This document shows positions 18,323 through 26,819 of a DNA stretch of 64,000 nt, in pieces. Source of the stretch: UBA4416 sp964543545 (GTDB taxonomy: Bacteria > Bacteroidota > Bacteroidia > B-17B0 > Aurantibacillaceae). The stretch lies in contig CAZIYT010000004.1 in assembly GCA_964543545.1 (NCBI GenBank), positions 558,001 through 622,000 on the forward strand, written 5' to 3'. The stretch's first letter is position 1. Each line of letters opens with the position of its first letter. A model generated the notes under the pieces. That model had not been told where the DNA came from, did no database searches, and was given only the letters and a program-made list of their open reading frames with translations. The translations under genes were made by a program, and so were the position numbers.

Positions 18323-18934
18323 ATGAGAATTCCCTTATACTATACCATTGCCCTGGCTTCTTTTATAGCATTGACGAAACCGCTGAGCGCGCAAAGCAGC
18401 GCCGAGCTCGCCTTTTCCAAAAGCTATTCTTTTGAATACGATACGCAGTATGCCAAAGCCATTGAGGCGATGACGGTGCTCAATTCCGATGCTTACGAGG
18501 TAAGCCTCCGGCTGGGCTGGCTTTATTACCTGAGTAAAGATTATTTGAAATCGGAAACATTCTATAAAAAGGCGATAGCCTCCGAGCCTTCCTCCGTAGA
18601 GGCCCGCTTCGGGGTTGTGCTGCCCCTGGCGGCGCTTGGCAACTGGAATGCTGTGCTGGGGCATTACCTCGACATCCTGAAGATCGACCCGAATAATTCC
18701 ATTGCCAATTACCGTATCGGCTATATTTACTATTCGAGGAAAGATTATGCCAACGCCATGGTCTATACCGCTAAAGTGATTAAGATGTATCCCTTTGATT
18801 ACGATAGCAACCTGCTCGCCGGAAAAGTGATGATGGCACAGGCAAAACATGCCGAAGCCAAAAAATACTTCATCAAAGCGATCGAGTACAATCCTCAATC
18901 CGAAGAAGCCAAGGCCGCTCTCAAAAAACTCTGA
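18323..18934 (+). CDS. Secreted TPR protein (paralogue of 28113-28724)
   Basis: A 203-residue protein with a Sec signal (MRIPLYYTIALASFIALTK, cleavage near SAQ) and about four TPR-like helix pairs. Examples are LRLGWLYYLSKDYLKSETFY, NYRIGYIYYSRKDYANAMVY and a last one ending YNPQSEEAK. It shares length and residues along its whole span with the protein at 28113: S-K/A-F-x-K-S-Y, LRLGWLYY, PLAALGN against PAAALGN, IDPNNSIANY against IDPQNTTANY, and LYPF/MYPF. The pair is therefore a duplication. It is expected to be periplasmic and to act as a protein-interaction scaffold. Confidence 0.85.
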   Translation: MRIPLYYTIALASFIALTKPLSAQSSAELAFSKSYSFEYDTQYAKAIEAMTVLNSDAYEVSLRLGWLYYLSKDYLKSETFYKKAIASEPSSVEARFGVVLPLAALGNWNAVLGHYLDILKIDPNNSIANYRIGYIYYSRKDYANAMVYTAKVIKMYPFDYDSNLLAGKVMMAQAKHAEAKKYFIKAIEYNPQSEEAKAALKKL

Positions 18935-19095
18935 TCTCCCGGTGCCGAAAGGCCTATGCCGCTGATCCACCTGCGTTTTTTCTCCGGGAAACAGGGCCCC
19001 CGCTTTTTAATCCTGTAATTCCCCCCGTTCACCGCAATCATTTCGCATCCTGCGTTTTCAGGCCTAAATTTAAGGGACTCGTAAACCCTTCCCTG

Positions 19096-19620
19096 ATGGA
19101 AAAAAGAGAACACATTAGCATCCTGATCATCGATGAGGATCACATGCTGGCGACAGCCCTGAAGAGCGACCTGGAAAGAACCTTCCGGAACCATGACCTG
19201 CAGATTTCCTTATTCGAAACAGGTGAGGCAGGCAAAGCCCACATTGCCGCAAAACCCGACCTCGTCATCGTGGATTATGACCTCAACAGCAAGGACAGGA
19301 ATGCCATGAACGGTTTGAAGATCGTGGACATGGTCAAACAGGAAAGCCCGGATACGGAAGTGATTCTGTTTACCGCCGCAGAGCACGCCGACATTGCCGT
19401 GAAAGCCTTGCAGCATGGTGCCCACGATTACATCGTGAAGAACGATTACATGTTCCGCAAGCTCAATATGTCGGTCATGCAATGCCTCAGGCTGAAACAG
19501 CTGAAATCGGAGATCCGCTCGCAACGCACCAAAAGTAATATCCTCGTGATATCGATGGCCCTGATGGCGGGCGCCATGATCGCCCTCCAGCTTTGGGCTC
19601 CCGCTGTGCTGAGCCACTGA
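19096..19620 (+). CDS. Response regulator receiver domain with a C-terminal membrane anchor
   Basis: A 174-residue protein. Residues 8-125 are a receiver domain: acidic IDED at 12-15, phospho-acceptor D60 in VIVDYDLN, T93 and K115 in YIVKND. Instead of a DNA-binding or enzymatic domain it has a short basic helix (about 131-146) and a hydrophobic segment at 149-167 (NILVISMALMAGAMIALQL), probably a tail anchor. This would hold the phospho-relay partner at the inner membrane. The hybrid histidine kinase starts 92 bases downstream on the same strand and is the likely partner. Confidence 0.85.
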   Translation: MEKREHISILIIDEDHMLATALKSDLERTFRNHDLQISLFETGEAGKAHIAAKPDLVIVDYDLNSKDRNAMNGLKIVDMVKQESPDTEVILFTAAEHADIAVKALQHGAHDYIVKNDYMFRKLNMSVMQCLRLKQLKSEIRSQRTKSNILVISMALMAGAMIALQLWAPAVLSH

Positions 19621-19711
19621 TTTTTTTGGCAGGCTCTTTTTAAAATTCACCAAGTCAGCAAACAATTCCTTATTTTCACTATTTAATCACAGGCCGAATG
19701 ATTATCGCTTT

Positions 19712-21901
19712 ATGGCATTAAAAAACTACACTAAATTTATCATCAGCACCAGCTTCCTGGTGACTATCTGCCTGATCGTATTCATTGCAGTAAATGCTAA
19801 TCGCTTCATGAAAAGCATGTCGGAAAACAACTCCAGGCTCTACGATGCATACCGCATCTCGGAGCTGATGAAATCCTTCCGGAGCAACATCACCGTGATG
19901 GGCAACAAGGAGCGCGGCTACATTGTCACGGGAGATGCCAAATTCCGCGAGGAGTACAAGCTTAAGGAAAGCGAAACCAAAGCTTACCTGCAGCAGATGG
20001 AAAAATATTTCGTGGAAAAGCCCGAGGAAGCCCTGTTCAGGCAGCTGAAGCTCCTGACCTACCAGAAGATCATGCAGGCGAAGAACCTCTCGCACACCAT
20101 GCCGGGAATTCCGCTGATGCCCGAAGAAGAGGAGGAGCAGCAGAGTGCGGGCCTTCAGACCATGGACAGTATCAACTCCACCATCGACCTCATTAACCAA
20201 AGCCTTGGCAACACCACGCGGGGCCTGATCGATAACAGCATTACCTACGTCCGCTCTTCGCGTAACTGGGGCATGCTCGAAGTAAGCGCCGGCGTTCTCG
20301 CCACACTCATTGCCGTAATCATTTTGTTCAGGGATATCAATGTGCGGAACAGGCTCGAAGCGGAATTGCGCATCGCCAAAAAAAAGGCGGATGAGAATGC
20401 GATGATGAAGGAGCAGTTCATGGCCAATATGAGCCACGAGATCCGTACGCCGATGAATGCCATCCTGGGATTTACCGACCTGCTTCATAAGACGGCGCTC
20501 GACGGCACGCAAACGGAATACCTGTCGGCGATTAAGCACAGCAGCGCCAACCTCCTGAGCATCATCAACGACATCCTCGATTTTTCGAAGATCGAAGCCG
20601 GGATGCTGCGCATTGAGAGCATTCCCTTTAGTGTCGATGAGGTGATCCGCTCCCTGCGGATTATTTTTGAGGAGAAGGCCCGAGAAAAAGGGCTGAGCTT
20701 CCAGATCGTCACCGACAAGCGCGTTCCTGCCACTGTATTCGGAGACCCGACGCGCCTCACACAGATCCTGGTGAACCTGTTGAATAATGCCTTTAAGTTT
20801 ACGGATCACGGCTCGGTGAGTCTTGTGCTGGAAATTGAAGACCTTCAGCCAAAGCAGCTGAAGCTTCGCTTCAGGGTAAAGGATACGGGCGTAGGCATTC
20901 CTGCCGATAAGCAGGAAGGCGTATTTGAGCGCTTCAACCAGGGAAATGCCGAAACCACCCGTAAATACGGCGGCACGGGTCTTGGGCTTTCCATCGTCAA
21001 AAGCCTGGTGAGCATGCAGAACGGAACGATCGCTTTCACGAGCAAGGAATATGCCGGCACGGAATTCAGCTTTAAGATTCCCTATGCCGTGTCGCAGGAG
21101 TGTGTAGAGGCTCCCGAAGAACTGCCTGCCGACCCGCCTAAGCTGTTTGAAAAGCGATACAGGATCCTGCTGGCGGAGGACAATGTCCTCAACCAAAAGC
21201 TCACCACCACTTTGCTGAAAGGCTTCGGGCTTGAATGCGAGGTGGCGGGAGACGGAGCCGAAGCCCTCGAGAAATTGCAAAAAGAAAGATTTGACCTGGT
21301 GCTGATGGATATCCAGATGCCATTGCTCGACGGCTATCATGCCACGCAACAGCTCAGGACGGAACTGGAGCTGGAGCTTCCTGTGATTGCGATGACAGCC
21401 CATAGCATGGAAGGCGAGCTGCAGAAATGCATCGGCTTCGGTATGAACGATTATATCTCCAAGCCCTTTAAGGAAGAGGAGCTGTACCAGGTGGTGAGGA
21501 AATACCTCGGCAGGGAAAGAGGAGTTGCAGGAGAAAGACCGGTACCGGCCGGCAAGCTCGACCTGAGCGACCTGTACGCGATGGCAAAAGGAAATAAGGG
21601 CTTCATCCGCGAGATGGCGGAAATTTTTGTGGGCCGGAATCCCGGGGATATAGCAGAGCTGGAAAACGCGATAGTCCTGGTTGATTACGAAGGCATCAGC
21701 ACGGTGGCGCACCGCATGAAAACCTCCGTGGGTTTCATGGGGCTGAAAGCCCTGATGAAGCCTTTAAATGAGATAGAAGAACTTGGTAAGGAACAGCAGG
21801 GGATAGAAGAGATCCGTGGAAAATTTGCACCGGTGCGGGCCGGCTGCATGGATGCCGTGGCCGAGCTGAATGCCTTATTGCAGAGCAGGATATGGCGCTG
21901 A
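19712..21901 (+). CDS. CHASE3 hybrid sensor histidine kinase (HisKA-HATPase-REC-Hpt)
   Basis: A 729-residue protein. TM1 is at 9-27 and a CHASE3-like periplasmic domain follows (about 30-185, with NKERGYIVTGD). TM2 is at 188-206. HisKA has the H-box MSHEIRTPMNA (H242). HATPase_c has the N-box NLLNNAFKF, the G1 box DTGVGIP and the G2 box GGTGLGLSI. REC (about 482-598) has D533 in LMDIQMP, and a C-terminal Hpt domain has H667 in AHRMKTSVGF. A complete phosphorelay is thus in one protein, with output probably through a separate receiver such as the one at 19096. The PqqD/ATP-grasp operon starts 71 bases downstream without a visible terminator, so the kinase may be co-transcribed with it or regulate it. 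Confidence 0.92.
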   Translation: MALKNYTKFIISTSFLVTICLIVFIAVNANRFMKSMSENNSRLYDAYRISELMKSFRSNITVMGNKERGYIVTGDAKFREEYKLKESETKAYLQQMEKYFVEKPEEALFRQLKLLTYQKIMQAKNLSHTMPGIPLMPEEEEEQQSAGLQTMDSINSTIDLINQSLGNTTRGLIDNSITYVRSSRNWGMLEVSAGVLATLIAVIILFRDINVRNRLEAELRIAKKKADENAMMKEQFMANMSHEIRTPMNAILGFTDLLHKTALDGTQTEYLSAIKHSSANLLSIINDILDFSKIEAGMLRIESIPFSVDEVIRSLRIIFEEKAREKGLSFQIVTDKRVPATVFGDPTRLTQILVNLLNNAFKFTDHGSVSLVLEIEDLQPKQLKLRFRVKDTGVGIPADKQEGVFERFNQGNAETTRKYGGTGLGLSIVKSLVSMQNGTIAFTSKEYAGTEFSFKIPYAVSQECVEAPEELPADPPKLFEKRYRILLAEDNVLNQKLTTTLLKGFGLECEVAGDGAEALEKLQKERFDLVLMDIQMPLLDGYHATQQLRTELELELPVIAMTAHSMEGELQKCIGFGMNDYISKPFKEEELYQVVRKYLGRERGVAGERPVPAGKLDLSDLYAMAKGNKGFIREMAEIFVGRNPGDIAELENAIVLVDYEGISTVAHRMKTSVGFMGLKALMKPLNEIEELGKEQQGIEEIRGKFAPVRAGCMDAVAELNALLQSRIWR

Positions 21902-21972
21902 GGTAAACAATTTGACTGCATGAAACAGCTATATGGCCGCCAACACAATTAAAAGATAGATCATATCTTCAC

Positions 21973-22233
21973 ATGAAACTGAAAAAGAACATTGCATTGA
22001 GTGATACGGGTTTTGTCTTCGATCCCGCTACAGGGAATTCATTTACCGTGAATCCTATTGGCCTGGAGATCATCAGCTACCTGAAAGAAGGCAGGTCTCC
22101 GGAAGAGATCAGGCAGGCGGTCACCGAAAAATATGAGACCGATGGGCCGGGCTTTGAAAAAGACTTTGCTGATTTTGTGAGCATGCTGCATAAGCTGAAA
22201 CTAACGGACGGACATGGCAAAGCGACGGATTAA
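21973..22233 (+). CDS. PqqD-like peptide/substrate chaperone
   Basis: An 86-residue protein with the PqqD fold pattern. An N-terminal strand pair (FVFDPATGNSFTVNPIG) comes first, then LEIISYLKEGRSPEEIRQAV, a D/E-rich turn and a helical end (DFADFVSMLHKLKL). PqqD-type domains bind precursor peptides and hand them to modifying enzymes. There is no radical-SAM enzyme nearby. The next gene, overlapping by 20 bases, is an ATP-grasp ligase, so the carrier probably serves that enzyme. A short precursor peptide is not obvious in the neighbourhood. Confidence 0.8.
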   Translation: MKLKKNIALSDTGFVFDPATGNSFTVNPIGLEIISYLKEGRSPEEIRQAVTEKYETDGPGFEKDFADFVSMLHKLKLTDGHGKATD

Positions 22234-23260
22234 TATTGCGGTGACAGGCCTTAATGCCATTGACAGCCCCGGGCCGGGAATTCCCGTCATCAGGGCGCTG
22301 CGGGAGAGCAGCCTCTTCGATGTGCGCATCATTGGCCTGGCGTACGAAGCCCTTGAGCCCGGGATCTACATGCACGACCTGGTAGATAAAACCTACCAGA
22401 TTCCCCTGCCGGCTGCCGGTATGGAGCAGCTCCTCAACAGGCTTCGTTACATTCATGAAGCAGAGCAGCTGGAGCTCATCATTCCGAACTTCGATGCAGA
22501 GCTTTTTAATTTTATTAAGCTGGCGGATGTGCTGCGGGAGATGGGCATCCGTACCTTTCTCCCGGAGATGGAAGCTTTTGAAGCCCGGCAGAAAGTAAAC
22601 CTGGAAGCTTACGGAAAGGCACACGGGCTGAAGATCCCTAAAAGCAGAAGCCTCACCCAGCAGGCCGGAATTGCCTCCCTCTCACACGATTTCACTTACC
22701 CCCTGATGGTGAAAGGAAAGTTCTACGATGCCTACATCGCCTATACACCGGAGCAGGTACAAACCAGCTTCCACAAGCTTAGCGCCAAATGGGGCCTGCC
22801 GGTGATCGTGCAGGAATTTATCCAGGGGCAGGAAGTGAACGTGACAGCGCTGGGCGACGGGAAAGGACAGATGATCGGCGCCGTGCCGATGCGAAAACAA
22901 TATGTGACCGATAAAGGAAAAGCCTGGTCGGGTATTTCCATTGATGATGAAAAGCTGCTGGACATGGCGCGCCGCTTGTTTGAGACGAGCCGCTGGCGCG
23001 GTGGCCTGGAGCTGGAAGTGATCCGGACGGAAGAGGAAGACTATTACCTGATCGAGATCAACCCGCGCTTCCCCGCCTGGATCTACCTGGCGGTGGGCTG
23101 CGGGCAAAACCACCCCGAAGCCCTGGTACGCATGGCTTTGGGAGAAGATGTGAAACCCTTTGAACGCTACGATGTGGGCAAGCTCTTTGTCCGTTACGCT
23201 TACGATATGATCGTGGAGCTGGACGAATTTATGAAGATCTCCACACAGGGCGAATTATAA
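22214..23260 (+). CDS. ATP-grasp carboxylate-amine ligase (CarB/PylC-like fold)
   Basis: A 348-residue protein. The N-terminal pre-ATP-grasp part (INIAVTGLNA, IIPNFDAELF) resembles the CarB/PylC type. The ATP-grasp core has a phosphate-binding lysine in FTYPLMVKGKF (near 160), VIVQEFIQGQEVNV (near 200) and the metal-binding YYLIEINPRFPAW (near 283, E and N conserved). It should activate a carboxylate as acyl phosphate and join it to an amine. It overlaps the PqqD-like gene by 20 bases and the decarboxylase gene by one base. Substrate is unknown; an amino acid or peptide is the simplest guess. Confidence 0.85.
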   Translation: MAKRRINIAVTGLNAIDSPGPGIPVIRALRESSLFDVRIIGLAYEALEPGIYMHDLVDKTYQIPLPAAGMEQLLNRLRYIHEAEQLELIIPNFDAELFNFIKLADVLREMGIRTFLPEMEAFEARQKVNLEAYGKAHGLKIPKSRSLTQQAGIASLSHDFTYPLMVKGKFYDAYIAYTPEQVQTSFHKLSAKWGLPVIVQEFIQGQEVNVTALGDGKGQMIGAVPMRKQYVTDKGKAWSGISIDDEKLLDMARRLFETSRWRGGLELEVIRTEEEDYYLIEINPRFPAWIYLAVGCGQNHPEALVRMALGEDVKPFERYDVGKLFVRYAYDMIVELDEFMKISTQGEL

Positions 23261-24624
23261 TGGCTATGAAAAAATTACAATACGAGCGCCCCATTATTCA
23301 GAAGCTGAACACCGGCCTGATGAATAAGTACGGCACTAAAACCGAATACGAGCCGGTGACACATATCGACGGGCATGCGGTGCAGGACCTGCTGCAGGCT
23401 CACGGCTCGCCGCTCTTCGTGCTTTCGGAGAAAAGCATGCGCCAGGCTTTCAGGGATGCCAACCGCGCCTTTAAAACCCGCTACCCGAAGGTGCAGTTTG
23501 CCTGGTCCTATAAAACGAATTACATCAGCGCCGTGTGCAATGTGTACCACCAGGAAGGCTCCTGGGCCGAGGTGGTCTCCGGCTTCGAATACCGGAAAGC
23601 GCTGGGGAATAAAGTGCCCGGCACCAAAATTATTTTCAACGGCCCGGATAAAAGCGAAGAAGAGCTAAGACTGGCGATCAACCATGATTCCCTGATCCAT
23701 ATCGATCACCTCGATGAGCTGTATAGCCTGATGCAGCTGGCGGAAGCCATGAACAAGCGGCCGCGCGTGGCTATCCGTGTGAACATGGATACGGGCGTGT
23801 ACCCGATGTGGGACCGCTTCGGCTTCAATTACGAGGACGGGCAGGCCTGGGAGGCGATCGGCAAGATCATGCAGCACGATAAGCTCGAGCTCGTGGGCTT
23901 GCACTGCCACATCGGGACCTTCATGCTGGCGCCCAGCGCCTATGGCATTGCGGCAACCAAGCTTTCGGAGCTCATCATCGCCGTGAAGAAAACATACGAC
24001 AAGAGCCTGCAGTACATGGACCTCGGCGGAGGCTTTGCCTCAAAGAACACGCTCAAAGGCTCCTATCTGCAGGGCGTGGATGCCTGTCCTACCTTCGACC
24101 AGTATGCGGAAGCGATCTGCACGGCAATCCTCAATGCAGGATTTACGGAAAAAGAATTGCCCCTGCTGATCCTCGAAACGGGCCGCGCGCTGATAGACGA
24201 GGCAGGTTACCTGCTGGGAACGGTAGTCTCCAATAAGCGCCTGGCCGATGGCAGAAGAGCCACCATCCTTGATTTCGGTGTCAATATCTTATTTACGTCT
24301 TTCTGGTACGATCACCGGATCAGCCCGGCACAGCCCTTCGGTCAGTATACCGAGGATGCCGTGCTCTACGGGCCTTTGTGCATGAACATTGATGTGGTGA
24401 GAGAGCACATTACCCTGCCACCGCTCAAAAAAGGCGACCAGGTGGTGGCGCATACGGTCGGGGCCTATAATATGACCCAGTGGATGCAGTTCATTACGCT
24501 GCGCCCTGCGGTGGTGATGACAGGCAAGTACCAGACCGTTAGTACCGTCAGGAAGCGCGAAACGATGGCAAGTATCCAGCAGGAAGAAGAATTGCCCGAG
24601 CACCTGAAATATCCTGATTTTTAA
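23260..24624 (+). CDS. Fold-type III PLP amino-acid decarboxylase (LysA/ornithine decarboxylase-like)
   Basis: A 454-residue protein. The PLP lysine is K85 in FAWSYKTN, the substrate/PLP loop is LHCHIGTF (near 214-221), the glycine loop is DLGGGF (254-259), ETGR (near 306) stands in for the usual EPGR, and the catalytic cysteine is C374 in YGPLCMNIDV. All residues needed for decarboxylation are present. Diaminopimelate decarboxylase itself is unlikely, because the gene is embedded in a PqqD/ATP-grasp operon and several motifs deviate. It probably makes or processes an amino-acid-derived unit for the ligase. The one-base overlap with the ligase shows coupling. Confidence 0.88.
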   Translation: MAMKKLQYERPIIQKLNTGLMNKYGTKTEYEPVTHIDGHAVQDLLQAHGSPLFVLSEKSMRQAFRDANRAFKTRYPKVQFAWSYKTNYISAVCNVYHQEGSWAEVVSGFEYRKALGNKVPGTKIIFNGPDKSEEELRLAINHDSLIHIDHLDELYSLMQLAEAMNKRPRVAIRVNMDTGVYPMWDRFGFNYEDGQAWEAIGKIMQHDKLELVGLHCHIGTFMLAPSAYGIAATKLSELIIAVKKTYDKSLQYMDLGGGFASKNTLKGSYLQGVDACPTFDQYAEAICTAILNAGFTEKELPLLILETGRALIDEAGYLLGTVVSNKRLADGRRATILDFGVNILFTSFWYDHRISPAQPFGQYTEDAVLYGPLCMNIDVVREHITLPPLKKGDQVVAHTVGAYNMTQWMQFITLRPAVVMTGKYQTVSTVRKRETMASIQQEEELPEHLKYPDF

Positions 24625-24626
24625 AT

Positions 24627-26819
24627 TTGGAAGGACTGCGCACATATCTGTCATTCCTGGGAACGGGTATCCGCTCCAGTTACAACCAGGTCTTCTTTTC
24701 GGATAGCCGCTGGTTTGCGCTGGCCCTTTTCGTGGCCTCCTTTACCGATCTGTATGTAGGCATCAGCGGCCTGTCGGCCGTGGTGATCGCCCTTGTGCTC
24801 GGAAATATCCTGGGATTTCATAAGGGCTTTCTGTCGAACGGAACCTATACCTATAATGTCTTATTGGTAGGCCTCACCATGGGAGCCTACTACCGGCCAA
24901 ATGCCGTTTTCTTTGTGGTCCTGGTGCTGGCGTCTCTCATCACCTTATTGCTGAGTGTGTGGCTCAGCGCATCGCTCGCTCTCAAAAAGCTGCCCATGCT
25001 GAGCCTGCCCTTTGTGCTGGGAATCTGGATCATCCTCCTGAGCACGCGGCATTTTCATGCCATGGGCCTCAACGAGCGCGGCATTTTTGTGTACAATGAC
25101 TTATCCGGCTTCGGGGGGATTGGCTTTGTCAATTTGTACCTGCGCCTGAACGACCTCGGATTGCCGCCCCTCCTGGTCGTGTATTTTAAATCGATGGGAG
25201 CCATCTTTTTTCAGAATCATATCATTTCCGGGCTCCTCATTACGATCGGCTTGCTGGCCTTTTCGCGCATCGCTTTTTCCCTTTCCGTCATCGGTTTTTT
25301 GTCGGGTTATTTTTTCTGCACGCTGGTGCAGGGAAGCCCCGGCGATATGGAGTACAGCTACATCGGCTTCAACTACATCCTCACGGCGATGGCCATCGGC
25401 GGCTTTTTCCTGGTGCCTTCCCCCGGCTCTTATCTCCTGGCTGCTGTTTCCGCGCCGCTTGTCAGCCTGTTTGTAGGCGCTCTCGGCAGCGTGGCGTCGG
25501 CTTATATGCTCTCCTTATACTCACTGCCTTTTACACTGGTGGTGCTGCTCATCCTGTATGCACTCCATAACCGCTATCACCTCAGGCATCTCTACCCGGT
25601 GCAATACCAGCTTTATTCGCCTGAGAAAAACCTTTACCTGTTTCGCCACTACACGGAGCGTTTCCGCAGGGAAGCCCCGGTGCACATCCACCTGCCCTTT
25701 TACGGGGAGTGGACGGTGTCGCAGGCACATGACGGAAAGCTGACACACCAGGACGACTGGCGCTATGCCCTCGATTTTGTGGTGACCGGTGATGATCAGA
25801 AAACCTATCGCCTGCCCGGGGAACAGCTCAGCGATTATTATTGCTACCAGCTTCCGGTGCTGGCTCCGGCCGACGGGGAAGTGGTAACCCTTGAAGACGG
25901 CATCGGCGATAACCGAATCGGTGATGTCGATTTGCAGCATAACTGGGGCAATACCATCGTCATCAGGCATGCCGGGCAGCTCTACAGCAAGCTCAGCCAT
26001 TTGAAAAAAGACAGCTTCAAAGTGAAGGTAGGCGACCGGGTGAAAAAGGGCGATGTGCTTGGCTTATGCGGCAGCTCGGGGCGTTCGCCGGAGCCGCACC
26101 TGCATTTTCAATTACAGGCTGTTCCCTATATCGGTGCCAAAACCCTGGATTATCCCCTGAGTTATTATGTGAGCCGCCAACATAACGCGTATAGATTGCA
26201 TAGCTTTGAAGTGCCTGCCGAAGGTGAGCGTGTTATGCGCCCCTTGTCGACACCCTTGCTGATGGAGGCCTTTCATTTTATTCCGGGGATGAAGCTGGAG
26301 TTTGAGGTGGAGAAAGAAAACCGTAAGGAAACGGAATGCTGGGAGGTGATGACGAATCCGGCGAATCTTTCTTACCTGTATTGCGCGAAGACCGCTTCCT
26401 CGGCCTGGTTCAGCAACAACGGCACGGTATTTTATTTCACGAGCTTTTCGGGAGATAAATCATCTCTCCTGTATTATTTTTACCTGGGCGCGCAAAAAAT
26501 CCTGTTGGCCTATTACCAGGACCTGCTGATAGAAGACCGTTTGCCTGCGGGTGAATTATATGCCGGTGGCTTAAAGATCCTGCAGGATACAATCGCTCCT
26601 TTTTATGTATTTTTGAAAACGACCTTCGGTGCCCGTTATGTATCGGCAGATAATGCCCAATCGCCTTCCTGGCTCAGGATCCGGTCGCAGGTAAAGGCTT
26701 ATGCCGGCGCAAGCCTTTCAGGATCGGTGGAGGTGGAACTGTTGCTGGCAGATCACAGCATTCAAGAGATTATTGTTAAAGAAAAAGACCTATGCTTCTC
26801 CGCACGATATATTGGGTAA
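24627..26819 (+). CDS. Urea-transporter-like membrane domain fused to an M23 (LytM) peptidase
   Basis: A 730-residue protein starting with TTG two bases after the previous stop. Residues about 25-315 form ten or so membrane helices of the urea transporter (UT) family, with an LPMLSLPF signature (122-129) and a second LPFT (300-303). Residues about 350-505 are an M23 metallopeptidase: H374/D383 in HQDDWRYALDF, VLAPADGEVV, GNTIVIRH, and HLH at 491-493. A further 225 residues of unknown fold follow. The membrane part would pass urea or a similar small neutral compound, and the M23 part should act on a peptide or peptidoglycan bond in the periplasm, unless its orientation differs. It overlaps the downstream barrel gene by 28 bases. 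Confidence 0.88.
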   Translation: MEGLRTYLSFLGTGIRSSYNQVFFSDSRWFALALFVASFTDLYVGISGLSAVVIALVLGNILGFHKGFLSNGTYTYNVLLVGLTMGAYYRPNAVFFVVLVLASLITLLLSVWLSASLALKKLPMLSLPFVLGIWIILLSTRHFHAMGLNERGIFVYNDLSGFGGIGFVNLYLRLNDLGLPPLLVVYFKSMGAIFFQNHIISGLLITIGLLAFSRIAFSLSVIGFLSGYFFCTLVQGSPGDMEYSYIGFNYILTAMAIGGFFLVPSPGSYLLAAVSAPLVSLFVGALGSVASAYMLSLYSLPFTLVVLLILYALHNRYHLRHLYPVQYQLYSPEKNLYLFRHYTERFRREAPVHIHLPFYGEWTVSQAHDGKLTHQDDWRYALDFVVTGDDQKTYRLPGEQLSDYYCYQLPVLAPADGEVVTLEDGIGDNRIGDVDLQHNWGNTIVIRHAGQLYSKLSHLKKDSFKVKVGDRVKKGDVLGLCGSSGRSPEPHLHFQLQAVPYIGAKTLDYPLSYYVSRQHNAYRLHSFEVPAEGERVMRPLSTPLLMEAFHFIPGMKLEFEVEKENRKETECWEVMTNPANLSYLYCAKTASSAWFSNNGTVFYFTSFSGDKSSLLYYFYLGAQKILLAYYQDLLIEDRLPAGELYAGGLKILQDTIAPFYVFLKTTFGARYVSADNAQSPSWLRIRSQVKAYAGASLSGSVEVELLLADHSIQEIIVKEKDLCFSARYIG

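Noticed and set aside
19718..21712. A 664-codon open frame on the minus strand
   Set aside because: It lies antisense to the hybrid kinase, whose domains and residues are unmistakable. Long antisense frames arise here from codon bias in GC-rich genes. The translation shows no recognisable domain.
23260..24624. Housekeeping diaminopimelate decarboxylase (lysA)
   Set aside because: It overlaps an ATP-grasp gene in a PqqD/UT-M23 operon and deviates at EPGR and flanking motifs, so a special-purpose decarboxylase is more likely.
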